NCBI GenBank assembly: GCA_021613335.1
Contig: JAJTWR010000299.1
Coordinates: 2,222,001-2,286,000, forward strand
Direction of reading: 5' to 3'
Origin: Whitmania pigra
Lineage: Eukaryota; Annelida; Clitellata; Hirudinida; Haemopidae
DNA length: 64,000 nt
Made by a program: the position numbers and the translations under genes. Every line of letters begins with the position of its first letter. The first letter of the stretch is position 1. The notes below the pieces were generated by a model. That model was given only the letters and a program-made list of their open reading frames with translations. It did not search any database and was not told the DNA's origin. Below, in pieces: positions 11,301 to 32,150 of the stretch.

Positions 11301-13032
11301 ATCGATAAGTGTCAGTACTATTAGTAAATATGCGTGCACAATTACTTTTGAATTGAGAAGGTTCCTCCCGAATTCTTGAAAAAGTACCGATTCGTCAAAG
11401 CCAAACGAAGGAAAGTATTTTCCGGTATTTTTTTGAAAAGCACCAATTTTTCATGCACTAAAGAATATATTAAAAGAATTTATTGAATCATTTATTTAAT
11501 GTCCATGCAGCCATGATAACAGCCGTCGACCAGGGTGTTGGTAGAATCATCAAAGTGCTGAAGAGCAGAGATATGATAGAAAATACGATATTTGCCTTTG
11601 TTTCAGACGTAAAGTCATTAATGATTTTAAAGAGTACATTTTTAAGAATTTCAAGATTAAATTGAAACATTAAAATTGATTTCGTTTAATTTAATGTGTT
11701 TTGAACAGAATGGAGCCTCGCAGGAGAACGGAGGAAGCAATTGGCCCTTGAAGGGGGGGAAGGCAACCTTGTGGGAAGGTGGCACAAGGGTTCCAAGTTT
11801 TATTTCGGGATTCGAGCTTCCAGCAAAGAAATTGCAAGGGTACGTATTGGTGATTGTTATTTTTGCTTCGTTACTTTTGCCAATTCATATTCTGCAGTTC
11901 AATGATTTATATCTTTATAAATTTAACTGTTAATGAAATTAAAAGATAAATGAAGTAATAATAACATTCGGCAGGTTGTTTCATGCAGTCGATTGGTTTC
12001 CAACGTTAATTGACGCAGCCTCCAGAAATGGACTCACGAGTTCGAAAATATCATTTTTATCTTAATATTAATTTCTTATTTTGGAATGAGCGTTAAATAT
12101 ATTTTTTATTAAATTTAAGTACTATATAAATTCTTGAGTTTTCCTGAATTTTATTAAGACAATATGAATTGTTGCGTCGGAGAAATTGATGGGATCTCGC
12201 ACTGGACCTCTCTACTCAACAGACACAAAACAACGACACGAAAATCTTTTGTTTATCAAATCAATTCAGTCAATGGGATAGCTGCTCTGAGGTCAAATGA
12301 ATTGCGTTTGTTGATAAACAATATTCACAGATTTTACTCATTCCGCCGATTTTTAACATGAAATTGAAGTATCACGTTGGAATAATTTGTGCACTTTCAA
12401 AAGCCTTCTCTATTGAAACAGATTTGGTAAATGACAATAACTAATATTAATAATAAATTACGGTTATTTAGCATATATGCTATTTACAACAATTGATAAC
12501 ATTAAATATAACATATTAAATATATTTAATAAAATAATGGGTTCACTCAAAGCAGGAGTGGTAGATTCAAGATCATAGAAGGATGTGCAGGACACCACGA
12601 TGAGAAAATTTCAGTGCCTAAAACTTGGAGAGAAGAAAATGAGATCCAAAAAAGTTAAAACAACTCAGGATTATCAAGAGTTCACTAAGAAATTGTTCAA
12701 GGAGTTTCAAGTTATACGATTTACAAGGTAGTTTAAAAAATGACGAGCAAAAGAATATATACGAAATATTTAAAATTATTTAATAATGGATATAATTTTA
12801 ATTACTAAATACATCTGAAAAGTCTACTTAAATATGAAAAATAATATTTTCAGAAGATGAGTGTGAGAATAAGGACCTGAGCAGCTCTCCTCTTCACTCA
12901 AAAATGTTTTCGGAACTTAAAGCTGAATTGAACGAATTTAGATTGGAAGAAGTTGCTCCATTTCATCCAAGGAGAACCACCAAAGCCTTTCCTAATTTTT
13001 GGGGAGGATTTTGGAGTCCAGGATGGTGTTGA
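8340..13032 (+). CDS. Arylsulfatase B-type sulfatase
   Basis: Hydrolyses sulfate esters (N-acetylgalactosamine-4-sulfatase family), lysosomal or secreted after a signal peptide. Fifteen exons: 8340-8457, 9872-9983, 10267-10318, 10533-10636, 10783-10886, 11005-11066, 11123-11224, 11361-11424, 11511-11608, 11709-11839, 11975-12039, 12159-12291, 12556-12613, 12679-12727, 12854-13032; about 476 residues, somewhat shorter than human ARSB. Residues 8-25 are hydrophobic (signal). Catalytic elements are all present: metal-binding DD (37-38), the formylglycine signature VCSPSR (Cys75), GKWHLG, AHPPLQ, VSDNG and WPLKGGKATLWEGG. The C-terminal part has IDGISHW, ALRSGRFKII and KLYDLQ, as in the family. 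The junction 12613/12679 uses weak splice sites (GTGCCT...ATCAAG) chosen because only it keeps frame. AATAAA lies 16 nt past the stop. Could equally be called ARSI/ARSJ-like. Confidence 0.9.
8575..9274. repeat. 19-bp satellite array in sulfatase intron 1
   Basis: Unit gtttactaatacaactaat repeated head to tail about 37 times over 700 bp with no visible unit divergence. Lies wholly inside the 1.4-kb first intron (8458-9871). Each unit contains TTTACTAATAC, resembling a splice branch-point consensus (CTAAT/TACTAAC). Confidence 0.97.
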
Positions 13033-13977
13033 AGTGAAAAATAATCAAATAAAAAAAAATGGGAGCAATTAAAAGCTTCAAAATCAATGATTTATTTAGT
13101 CATGCAATTTGCAAACGTTTCAATTCATAATTTGTCTTATTTTTAAATGTTCCCCATTTTTATGCGCTATATTTTCAGCTTCTTAAAGTTTTGATACGGT
13201 CCTTCTATTTATGTTTTGTTTGAAAAAGTCTTTAATTACGATAAAACTAACAGTCCCTAAGTAGTAAAGAAGTAATCAAAGTTTAAACTCCTTAAGTATT
13301 TGGCAATCACTTAAGGTCTAGATAAGCTCGAGAACATTATAATACAATATAATTTAAGAGTTTGCACACCGACATAATTTTTTTAAATTATCTTTAAAAG
13401 CCCGGGTTTATAAAGTTGTTCTTTGAAATTAAACAATTGACCCACAACTCCTCAGAATAAAATAAGACTCCATTTAGTGACGACTTTCATAGATCGGTGC
13501 ATGAAAGATGGCCAGAGGTGTCCTCGAATAAAAGACGAATACGAGACTACAGAGCACCATGAATGCAGGACTTGATGTAAAAGAGAAACACCTAAACATG
13601 ATATGCACAATCTTCAGTTATAAAAATAACTCGCATCAGTAGGAGCTTCCACAAATAAAAAAATGATATGAACCGACATTAACCGTTAACAACCAGCAGC
13701 GTTAAGTATTAGCTTCTTCATCAAAACACAACGAATATTGAAAGCTCAGTTAAAAGACTTCCAAATAACAACAAATTCAACCGTTTTCAATCAATCAGTC
13801 AGTCGGAGGATATGTTTCTTTGTCAATAAGCCTCGACAACGGGTTTCAAAGAGTTTCCTTATTGCGTCGTAAATATTAGGAATAAATGAATAAATCCTTC
13901 GAAAATACTTTTTTTTTCAAACGAAAATATATCAACACGAGTTTGATATGTGAGTTACAGGCCCAGTTTAAGCTCAG
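13033..13977. other. Convergent intergenic region
   Basis: About 0.95 kb between the 3' ends of the sulfatase (plus) and the RhoGEF (minus). It holds the sulfatase polyadenylation signal near 13048. The stretch 13440-13720 is less AT-rich but shows no usable reading frame or repeat. Confidence 0.5.
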
Positions 13978-16900
13978 TCATAGGTGGATAATGTCCGTGG
14001 ATTGAGATTTTTCCATGGCTAAAGCGGTCGTGACTTCTCCCGGAATTGGCCGCTTTCTGACCTTGAGGGAGGAATGTCTGACCCTCTCTTCGTCTAATGG
14101 AAGTCTTAATATTGACGAAACATGGGGCAATATCACTGGGGCCTGAGCGAGGGGGCTTGGGATGTGCTGGAATGTTCTAGACCTCGGCGCCATTCCAAAA
14201 CCTTCCATTTGTGGCTAAATTAACAAATTGCAAATAAGTTTTTTAAATTTACCCTAATTTCTGAAAATCTAATCTCAAATTGAAACGTTTATTAATTATG
14301 TTTAATAATTCTATTTTCTTATTTTCCACTTTTCGGTCCCTCCCTTTCACTCGGCCTCCTAATTAGTCCCTTGAACTTCATTCTGACATTCTGCTTCAAA
14401 GAGAATCGGCCAAGCTTTCTCAGCTTAGCATCCGATCGGCATTTTGATGCATTTATGCCGAAAGAGCGGTTTGCAATTGCACATTCGGATTCCAAAACAG
14501 ATTCAGAAGCAACTCTTGGAGCGGCAACGTCATCACCTTGCTTCGAATGGCTTTAAGCCGTTGATGCTTTTATGGCTTTTTTTTGGCTTGTATCAAAGCT
14601 TTCCTTTCGTATCAGAAAATCAGCAGATATAATGAATATATATTTATTAAGTAATATTATCAAAAAATAAAACCTCACCTGGGAATCGTGAACTGGAGCC
14701 TGATGAAGAAATGCAGAGGACGATTGCATGCATGAGTCGCTGTTGAACTGGCAGAGAGTGAGTGGGTGCGACTGAATATCAAGGTGCACGTGTTGGTGAG
14801 TTTGCGAATGTTTTATGCTTTGCTCAGACAAGAAGCGAACGTTCTGCATCGAATCGTAGTAGTGGATTTGAGGCCTATGAATGATTTGGAAGCTCGGAAA
14901 TCGCTGATCCTCGGACGAAGCTAGAGAAGCTGTCTGCAGATTGGAAGGACTCGTAGTTATCGGATCAGAAGTCCTACGAACGGTCGTATCTGATCCAGGT
15001 GAACCAGCTGTGGCCGCATCCGACGAAACACTTCTCCACTTGGCACCATTCTTCTGAAGAGCCCCTTCCACCGTTATGACAATCTTTGGGTCGGATATGT
15101 ATTTCGGGGGATTCCAGATCTCCAAACTTGCTGGCTTTTGAGACAGGAGGTTAAATCGGCTTGCACCTCGACTCCTGATGCCCGGAGCTTTCGATAGTTG
15201 TTCCATGGATGGAGTGACTTTTAGACTTTTTTCAATGTTGCTCAGCAGACTCTTTGGAGCGCTTTGAGGTCCACTGGTGACTGATGCTGGAAACTGTTCG
15301 ACAATGCTAGACTTTTCCAGAGATTCCTTGTAGGCTTCCTGAGCTTCGTGAATGTGCTGGAGCCACGTGATCTGTTGATGAAATAAACTTGTATTAAAAT
15401 ATGAACGCAATTATATCGAATTTATTATTATATGGATAAATCTACCATCTTAAATATATAAAATATTCTTATCAGCTTTTCAAAATGAAACCGAAGGTTT
15501 TTATGTTAAACTTTGAATGACTTTGTTGACGTGAGTTTGGGCCTGAAGAGTGAAGACACCGATGATTTGCTGAAATCTGTTCACTTGGACGAGAACGAAA
15601 GCATTCTTGAGAACATTCGACATGGACACGCAACCGAAGAGAAAACTGGACTTTTGTGAGGATGGATTGCATTCATCCAGGTGAGGTATACATCTGTCCT
15701 TCGGTACTGACTCACCTCCTGCATCCGACAGTTCTTCACTCATTCTCTCGATGTTCTGACTGACTGTCATACCTTTTGAGTGTAATAATATCAGAATTGA
15801 ATTTTAATATTGTTTTAGTATTTCAGTGAATTTAACATTTAATCATTTAATTCATAAACAGATGAATAAATTAATAAATTTGAAACATTACTTCCTAATT
15901 TTATAACATTTTTCGAACAAACATTTCAATTAAATAAATTCTAATTAAGTGGATGATAGGCGATGAATAGAAAATCAACTTAAGTGAAGTAACTTATTCA
16001 ATTAATTGTAATATAAATTACGAGAATGAAAATAATTTTGTTTTTTAGATAATGGCAGGGTGCATCAATGAATGTAAGATATTGACATGTTAAATTCCAT
16101 AAAATGATCAATTATAACGTTTTGGGGCGACTTAATAGGGTGTAAGAATGACAGAGGAGCTATAAATTATGGAATTAGTATTCTCACCAGGACTGTCTGG
16201 AGGCTTGACATCGTGCACTGTGAATCTGTCGAGGGCTAATGGCTGCCTATAAACAACGTAGGATGATCCTTCATTCGGAACTTTTGAAGTCAGTTGGTTG
16301 GCAGAATCCAAGGAGCACGAAACGCAGTTTTTTGGCAGACCCTTCAATCACGATATTGAATGATTGAAGGTGTTGATTGAAATTTTACTCGACGTTCAAT
16401 GGCGTCCAATCAAACCCAAAGTCAAAAGGAAAGGCTTGATTTCAATGTGGTGGTCATTAACTTAGAATTTGTTTGGATTTTTCTTTCTTTCGTATCAATG
16501 TAAACTTTCCTTTACGGTTTATCTGCTCAATTTTTACCCGAAATTTTTCCTCTTCTTCGTCATTACTGATTAAACTCCCATTTCCATAACAACTCCCTAG
16601 CAGCCATAAACTCACTTCATTAAGCAGACCTTTGTTAGTTTACATTAGCTCAAGTTCACTGGAACGTGCATCCTGTCATAATGCGCTTTCCATTGTCTTG
16701 CTTAGAATACTAAATAAGCATAACTTTTACCTTTCTCGATTTCTTGATTTTCGTGAGCAGCAAAATATCGTCGAATAGGAACATGTACATTGATATTGCC
16801 TTCGATATTTCTGAATTAAATATTATTTATATTGAAACCATTTTCATCACCATATCAATATTTGCAAGAAATAATTATTATTCATTTTGAGAATCGTACC

Positions 16901-19900
16901 AAGAAGATTGACGTGTCCCTCGTGAATGAGTTTGCGATTGGAACAAGTGAGGAGGTTTTCGCACGGCTGTCTGCTCAAAGTACCTCTCAGGAACTGAGAC
17001 ATGTTGTTATGAAATGTAACGATATTATAATACCTTATATAATAATGCTTAAGAAAGTAAACGTTCAAATACATTTTATTAAGCTTTCTGTGATTTATTT
17101 TATGGTTAAGAAAGTTAAATTGCGTAAAAGAGCAGAATATTTTCATTTAATAGAGACTGCGTACCTCTGGGATGTATGCTCTTGGATCAAGTTCTGTTAT
17201 CGGCTGCCAAATAATTTTGTGCTGAATTTCTTGTATTCTCTCATAATTCGTCAAGCAAACCATTTTTGTTTCGAGATCAACTGGTCGATGAAATTAAATA
17301 CAAAAAATTTTTAACGTATAATAATCAATATCATTATTTAACAAATTGCATCATCAAAGATTCTTGTAGAAACACAGGAGACCTGAAACAAATTAAAACA
17401 GAAATAATTTGATTTCTAAATAGTTTAAGAAACATTTCATCAATAAAGGTCGGAAATTGTGAATCTCAGTATAAATTTTAAAATTCGTGGATTTTTAAGC
17501 TTATCTGACACAGTTTATTTTAAAGAAATTTTAAAACTCGAGGAATGGAATTTCTCAGAAAATTGAAATAAAAAAGAAATTTTAAGTAAATGACCAGAAG
17601 ACCCTCAAACAACCATTAAAAAAAGGAATTTCCAGAAGCCACACATTTCTTATGAAACTCCTGAGAATAAGATACGATATGTCGAGAATAAGATACCTTA
17701 TGCTGCTTAAGACATTTCTTACTGACTCAAGTCGAAACGACATGTCATATGTTGACATATATTTATTCTGAATAATATTCGACATTGTAAATGAAACAAA
17801 ATCACATTTCAAATAATAACAAAGGAATCATATAAATCAAATGTAACAAAATTTACAGTAAAAGTTGATTCCATTAAAATATGGCGATGTACAACTTTGT
17901 AAATTTTAGAAGTTTAACATAAAATAAAAATTTTACATTGATAGACTTCATACCGATTACGACGTCTTTCATGTGATAATTAATACTATTGAATGTAACA
18001 ATTGCATAATTACATTATTCTGTTAGTAATATTTGCTTTATTAATCGATCACAATAACGATTAAGTAAGAATAAAACTTTAAATTGAACAAATTGAGCAC
18101 ATTAACACTAAATAATTTGTGCCCATTTGAACTCACCCAGTGAAGATTCGAGTTTAGAGAGGGTTTCAGTTAGAGACTGTTGATCTGCAGGGTTGGACGT
18201 GTATCTCCTGATGTTGTGCAGCAGAAGAGGAACCTTGGTGCAGTGTTGGAGCGGTGAAATAAGAAGATCTGTCAGCTGCAACTTGCGACATCTCTCGTCC
18301 TGGTTGCACCACTGGTTTAATTGGCATCAGTTCAGTGAATTATGTGCTTACTGGGAATTATTCTCTTCTACTGTATTTGTGATTGGACGCTTATAAATAT
18401 TGTAACAATTATGATGTCGACTTCGAAAAAAAGTAGATACGTATTGCCGGACTCTTTTGACGTCTACGAAAAATCAAATAAGTGTTCGCAATGAGAGAAA
18501 TAAAAATAATTAAATTTTCAGGAATATCTCGCTTATTTTATTTCAAAGTTTTGTTATGTTAGACAATAAATTAATAAAGACATTAAATGATTTCAAGTGA
18601 AAATAGTTTACGCTGGCTCAGAGAATTGCTATTCCTGTACAAGTTACGGCGGTAATGGCGAGAATGGCACCCCGACAAAACAGCCCCGTCGAAACAGCCC
18701 GGCGTCAAAATAGCCCAGGACGGAAAAATCCCGTCAAAACAGTACAGATGGGGCTCATCAAAACAACTCTGTCACCAGGGTCGCACTGGCTTAAAAAACA
18801 GGCCCGGGAAATTTTATTTAACTCCTAGTTTGATCAACTTAAACATAAGAAACACTAGAGTCTAAAATTTCTATTCACTATTAACTATTATAACAGCTTT
18901 TTCATCGTTTCACTAGTCGATGCTAAAACATCAATGATTTCATTGTTATTGATTCTTGGAAAAGAGTCTTTCTAAAAGACATCAGCATGAATGATCGTAG
19001 AATTGACTGGTTCAGAAAATTTCTTAATCTGTTCAAAACGTATTTCAATTTTGAAAACGACCTCTCACAAGCAACTTGTGATGAGGATAATGTCAACACA
19101 AATTTGTAAGCCAGATACAAATTTGAATAAGCAAGACTATGCAAACTAAACTTCTGGAGAACAATAATAACAACAAACAATACTCAAAACGGTCAAAGCA
19201 TTCAAGCCACTAATTTCGAATTAAATTTTGATTCAGTTTCACAACATTTTTAAAAAATACTTTGACATGGAGTTATCATATCATGATATCATGGGGCTAT
19301 TTTGTCGCCGGGCTATTTTGTCGGGGCTATTTTGACGGGATTTGTCCGTCCTGGGCTATTTTGACGCCGGGCTGTTTCGACGGGGCTGTTTTGTCGGGGC
19401 GGTTTTGTCGGGGCTCTTTTGTCTTGAGCTATTTTGACGCCGGGCTATTTTGACGGGGCTGTTTTGACGGGGCTATTCTGTCGCCGGGCTCTTATGACGG
19501 GTCACCGGCGAGAATTTGTGTCGTGTTTTCGAAACGAAACTTGCATTGCCACAAGCATCCTTCATTGGGAAGGAGCAAAGATTTATAAAAAAAACGCCTC
19601 TGAAGCTATGCATATGTATATTTATATGCGCTACATAAACGAATTACATTTAAAATGTCTCATCCGTTTGTTGGCATTAAAATCTTCGACGAACCTTTTC
19701 AAATTCAGTGAAGTCTTCGTTCTTTCGCAGCTGTTCGAGGTAGTTGGTGCTTTTTGAATAATTTAAACAATAATTGTGATACACTTCTCCATCGCGTGTT
19801 AGTTGGCAGAGCTGTAAATAAATTAAATTTGTTGTTTGCGTGCTATTCAATTATCACCGATCATTAGTTGATTTTCACTCTAAATTCAACAAATGCTTAA

Positions 19901-21592
19901 AAATAATTACTCTTTTCAAGGCTTTCATTAAAACCTCAGTCTTGCCAAACTCAGCGAATGTGAAATTTTTCAGCAGCAGCGAAATGAAGTCTTTACTGAA
20001 CGTGTAACTGATGTAGCAGAGTTCATCGAGGTTTCCAAAGAGTTGGTGAGGTTCTGCAAACATCAATTGACCTTCGACCTGAACTTTCTTCAACGGCTCC
20101 ATGAAACACTGGAAATATTTGTTATTATCTGAATTTGTTGTGACATAATAGGTTCATCAGTTCTTCTGTCAAGTAGGCTTCTACAGACAGCAGCAAAGAA
20201 CAAAATCAAAACTTATACTGCGTGCAAACTGTTAAGAATGAATGATAATGGCATCAGGATTCTGACATGTTTGAGAACCATGAGATGGTCGATGAGGAAG
20301 ACACATTCACTCCTAAACAATTCCCAAACTGCTTCCCTTCTCTTCCTTTCTGTTTCACTGATGTCCAATCTCTTTGCTTTGCTGCTCCCCTGATCCACAA
20401 GGTCTGTCCAGTGCATGTCCTGTTGAATTTAGTTTTTAAAACCACTTTTAGCCATCCAACCTTTTTTTTTATTCTCAAAGGATTTCTTTATAAAATATAA
20501 AATGAATTAAGTAAATATTAAATGACGTGTCATACGTTAGTTTGTTTTAACAACAGGTGTTTTTAAATGTCGTTCAAGTGACGGGTACATCCAACTCACG
20601 GACGGATATCAAAAGTTACCGCCACAACCCCTAATCCTAATCATATTCGTAACCTTAACCCTATCTAAACGTTGGTCTACCTTTGGAAACCGTGGAAAAC
20701 TTAGAAAATTTGAGTTGGTTTTCAACTGTCAATTCTCCAGGTATACACCCCTTACGAGATGTTTTTAAGATTTATAACTCCAATTTGTTTTAAATTGATA
20801 AATGACATACAAATATTATAGCAAATATCAAATATATCAAATATTATACAACTTTATAAGAGTTAAGGTGGTGATCCTTGAATTCTGACAGTTTCAAAGC
20901 ACTCAGAACTTCGGTCAAATCCTTGAAATCGTCTTTCGATTTGTGACTCTTTTTGTCGATCTGCAGTTAAGCAAATATAAATTTGAATTTCTTGAACGTT
21001 TTATGAATGACCAATTTGTGAATCTTACCAATTTTAAAAACGAAAAAGTATTCCTCGGTTTTCGTTCTGAGACTGAAACAATGGAAGAGGAGGTTATTAA
21101 GAATTTAATTAGATTTTAAAAATAATGTATTCTTATAAATAATCCACATCTTTGTTAAATTCATATTTCATATTTTAAAGACATTTATCAAAATAATAAT
21201 TAGATTTCCATTTTGAAAACTGGTAATTGATTTGAGAAATGAGGGGACAGGTAAAACATAGAAATGTTACGAAGAGAAACTGCATAATAAATAATATTAA
21301 ATTGCGTATATATCTTCTAAAACTGATAAATATTTACATCATGCACGTCTTAGCAATTAATTATTAATGAACTAGTTACATTTATTTTATTTATTATTTT
21401 TAATTGCATTAATATCTTGCAATTTTTCATTGTTCATAATTCTTAATTAAATAGTTCAAGATTATATGTCATTCGTAAAATGTACTCCATCTGCTTTTAC
21501 CAAGTTATTAATTTTCTGTAAGCCTATTTCGAATAATGACGGTCTTCTTCGCGTCATCGTCATCGTCATCATCATCATCACCATCACCATCA

Positions 21593-21628
<36 letters not shown>

Positions 21629-21757
21629 GTCAAATGTCATCGTCATAGTTGTCATTCTATTCATTATCACCGACTCACTCACGCCAGCAAAGCTCCACGT
21701 ACCCGCCAGAAACACGAGAAAGCGTTTAAGAGTGGGATGAGTTGCTATGGCAGCCAT
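13978..21757 (-). CDS. DH-PH Rho guanine nucleotide exchange factor (PLEKHG5/7-like)
   Basis: Activates Rho-family GTPases by GDP/GTP exchange. Fourteen phase-consistent exons (minus): 21757-21703, 21072-21029, 20960-20853, 20419-20267, 20108-19911, 19811-19695, 18311-18137, 17280-17165, 16993-16900, 16810-16731, 16341-16188, 15772-15522, 15371-14679, 14214-13978; 824 residues. The start MAAIATHPTLKRF is the only in-phase ATG found. The DH domain spans about 90-315: REAVWELFRSECVFL (CR1), FGNLDELCYISY, YLEQLRKNEDFTEFEKW (CR2), CRKLQLTDLLISPLQ then KVPLLLHNI (CR3), IIWQPITELDPRA. The PH domain follows at about 330-530: KLIHEGHVNLL, MFLFDDILLLTK, VGVFTLQAQTH, ITWLQHIHEAQEAY, with a roughly 70-residue insertion between the strand blocks. 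The last 290 residues are Ser/Pro-rich and disordered. A hAT transposon occupies intron 6. Subfamily assignment is tentative; the RhoGEF call is firm. Confidence 0.9.
18666..19507 (-). mobile_element. hAT-family DNA transposon remnant with TIRs and 8-bp TSD
   Basis: About 842 bp in the RhoGEF intron 18312-19694. Both ends carry long inverted repeats built of GCCCCGTC(A)AAACA and GCCCGGCGTCAAAATA modules; a block of about 70 bp near 18670-18745 matches the reverse complement of 19345-19420 almost perfectly. GCGAGAAT occurs directly before (18658-18665) and after (19508-19515) the element: an 8-bp direct repeat, the size hAT elements create. Inside, the minus strand at 19180-18923 encodes CERSFSKLKYVLNRLRN, the hallmark of the hAT C-terminal dimerisation domain, with no rest of the transposase. 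So it is an internally deleted, non-autonomous derivative. The TIRs differ in length and phase of modules, so exact ends rest on the direct repeat. Confidence 0.85.
21546..21632. repeat. (ATC)n microsatellite
   Basis: Short interrupted run of cat/cgt triplets within RhoGEF intron 1 (21073-21702). Encodes spurious poly-Ser, His or Ile frames. Confidence 0.9.
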
Positions 21758-22334
21758 GTTGTCATGGTGAGCTTAATTCGAGTGTTATCAGAGTCATTTC
21801 AGGCAGCTCTACATTGATTCCAGATGTTTTCCGTTCCTGTTGTCCTTGACACGTTCGCCGTGGTAGGTTCTTATTCGTAGCTTCCTTCACGATTCCTGCG
21901 CTCAATGAACCGCAGATGTCAACTGCTGTCATCTTCCGCCATTTCTAAGCGGATTCATTCACTCGCCAGAATGAGTGGCTTTTGAAGGCCATTATGTGCT
22001 TTTACTTAATTTATTTAAACCCAATAATTTTCTTCTCTTGAAATGCTGAAATGTTGAAATCTATCAATTCATAACCAGACGTTCGTTTCTCTAGTTTGAA
22101 ACGCTGAGAGCCATTTCGATGTTAATGAATGTGTTCATTGCAAACGATTTCATCGTTTCGATCATGTTTTACGATGGTTATTCTCACTCCCTAATTCTCA
22201 TTAATGGGAATTAAAACATGTTACGATCTAAAAATGAACATTTACATCTAATAATCATAAGAATGGTGCATCAAGGTCAGCTTAATTAAATAAAATATAA
22301 TAAAAACTTAATCAATTCTATCGTTGAAACTTTA
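21758..22334. other. Intergenic between RhoGEF 5' end and the Ser-rich gene 3' end
   Basis: About 580 bp between two minus-strand genes. It presumably contains the RhoGEF promoter. No TATA box or exon recognised. The short spacing and shared strand leave open that the two models belong to one transcription unit. Confidence 0.4.
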
Positions 22335-30548
<8,214 letters not shown>

Positions 30549-31282
30549 CGTATTTTCTCTTAAAAAAACACGTCATTTATTGAAATGTGCACTAATTCGT
30601 TCTGAGATGAAGTAAATGGCATAAAATGATTGTTGAGGTTTAAAAATCATTTAAAGATTTGAGAAAACATGTAGCACAAAATATTTGTCGAACACGTTTC
30701 TTGTTTTAATATGATATTTTAATTTAATCAAACAATTTTAATTTTGACGTGATTTATAAAATTAAAATCTATAATTTAAAATATACTTGAACATGTATGA
30801 AGGCCGAAGACTTTGAGATAAATTTCAATTTATTATTTGATAAATTCAAAATGCAGTCATTAAATGAATCTATGAAGTCATTTTCTCATTTTGTCATGAG
30901 TCACTTTTTCGCTGTTTTCGATTTTAAATATTATAAAAAGTTGCAAAATATGATCCTAATCTCGTAATTTAATTGAATTTCATTCCACGTAAAATGGCTG
31001 ATTATATAACGTGATGCGATTATAAAGCAGATGATATTTTTCTCTTTGTTGATGATGATGATGATGCTGCGTGTTGGATCGATCTTTACTCACTTAATGC
31101 AAAGTCATCTTTTTACATTCTTTCAACAGGATTTTAAGCAATCTCGTTTCCCAATGTTTCGTAAAATAAACTTATCATAATATCGTAAACAATTAGAAAA
31201 TATTTCGTCTTTCGCTTCAAAAACCCCAAAAATAGCCTAATGTAATTAAGTGTCAAACATTTCAACTTAAAAATGCATAATG

Positions 31283-32150
31283 TCAATAAAACAAAATCTT
31301 TGTATTCCCGGCTTTGATTTTCCTCATCAATTCCAGTGCTTTTAGTGAAAATTGCTCTGTAGTCTTCGGCGAAGGGGAATTTCCCACGTCCTCCACTGAT
31401 AATTTCGATATCGACTTCCTATGGATTCCTTGCTTTTCCATCCACGTAATTGGAAGTTTGCAAACCTTTGACAGATTTGACACATCATTGATCCACTGAT
31501 ATTTAAAATAGTTTTGACATCTTCAGTGTTTACTCCTGAATTGATGTTCACAGTTTACTTATAATGTTTCATTCACTTGCTCCACAATTTGAAGTCGGTT
31601 ACAGAATTGTCCGAAGTTCTTCATAGGAATATTGATAAGACTAATTACCAGTTACTAGGAGGTAAAGTAAAGTAACGTAACACGAATCCATTTGATCACA
31701 TTGTTACTTAGTATCTGGAAATAAGATACAATCCTCAGACATTTTTAGTAATAGCATTATATTAATTAAATAAATTAACACAACATCCTCAGAAACACAG
31801 ACATTCACAACAAAATTATTAAATTGCAGATTTTTTATCGCTTTTCAAACGCAATTTGATTTATTAAATTTATTAGGTTCAATCTTATTTATTAAATTCG
31901 TTGAGTTCATCGCCTTAACTGAGTCAAATATTTAAAAATGCCTACCTGTAGACAACTTTCCTATAAAAACAAACGTTTGAAATCCATTTGTAAAGCGTGA
32001 GAACTTTTTGTAGCGCGCATTTCACGAATGAATGGACGGCCTTGAAAATGGCGAAAGAATTTCTTAGGTCACTTGTTAATTATTAATTTCGACTTGTTTA
32101 AAAACTGGCTCAACTGGTGACGAAATTTGCGAGCAGTGGACCTGCAGCAT
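31283..32150 (-). CDS. Unrecognised 142-aa protein
   Basis: Four short exons (minus) joined in perfect phase: 32150-32094, 32040-31946, 31640-31577, 31495-31283. Introns are 53, 305 and 81 nt. The product is 142 residues. It starts MLQVHCSQISSPVEPV; an in-frame TAG precedes the ATG by seven codons. Exon 2 is Val/Leu/aromatic-rich (LQKVLTLYKWISNVCFY), exon 3 has FGQFCNRLQIVEQWI across the junction, and exon 4 has CKLPITWMEKQGIHRKS and a Lys-rich helix (LKALELMRKIKAGN). The predicted fold is helical, with no signal peptide or domain that I recognise. The first intron acceptor (TTTCAAG) is imperfect. A plus-strand ATG with a good donor (32230-32272) lies just upstream, head to head, but no in-frame continuation was found. 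Confidence 0.5.

Noticed and set aside
10980..11324. Apparent frameshift in the sulfatase between YST and the next exon
   Set aside because: An acceptor at 11122 (ACACCAG|ATG) gives an in-phase 56-nt intron and the expected YST-xxYTKR sequence; no frameshift is needed.
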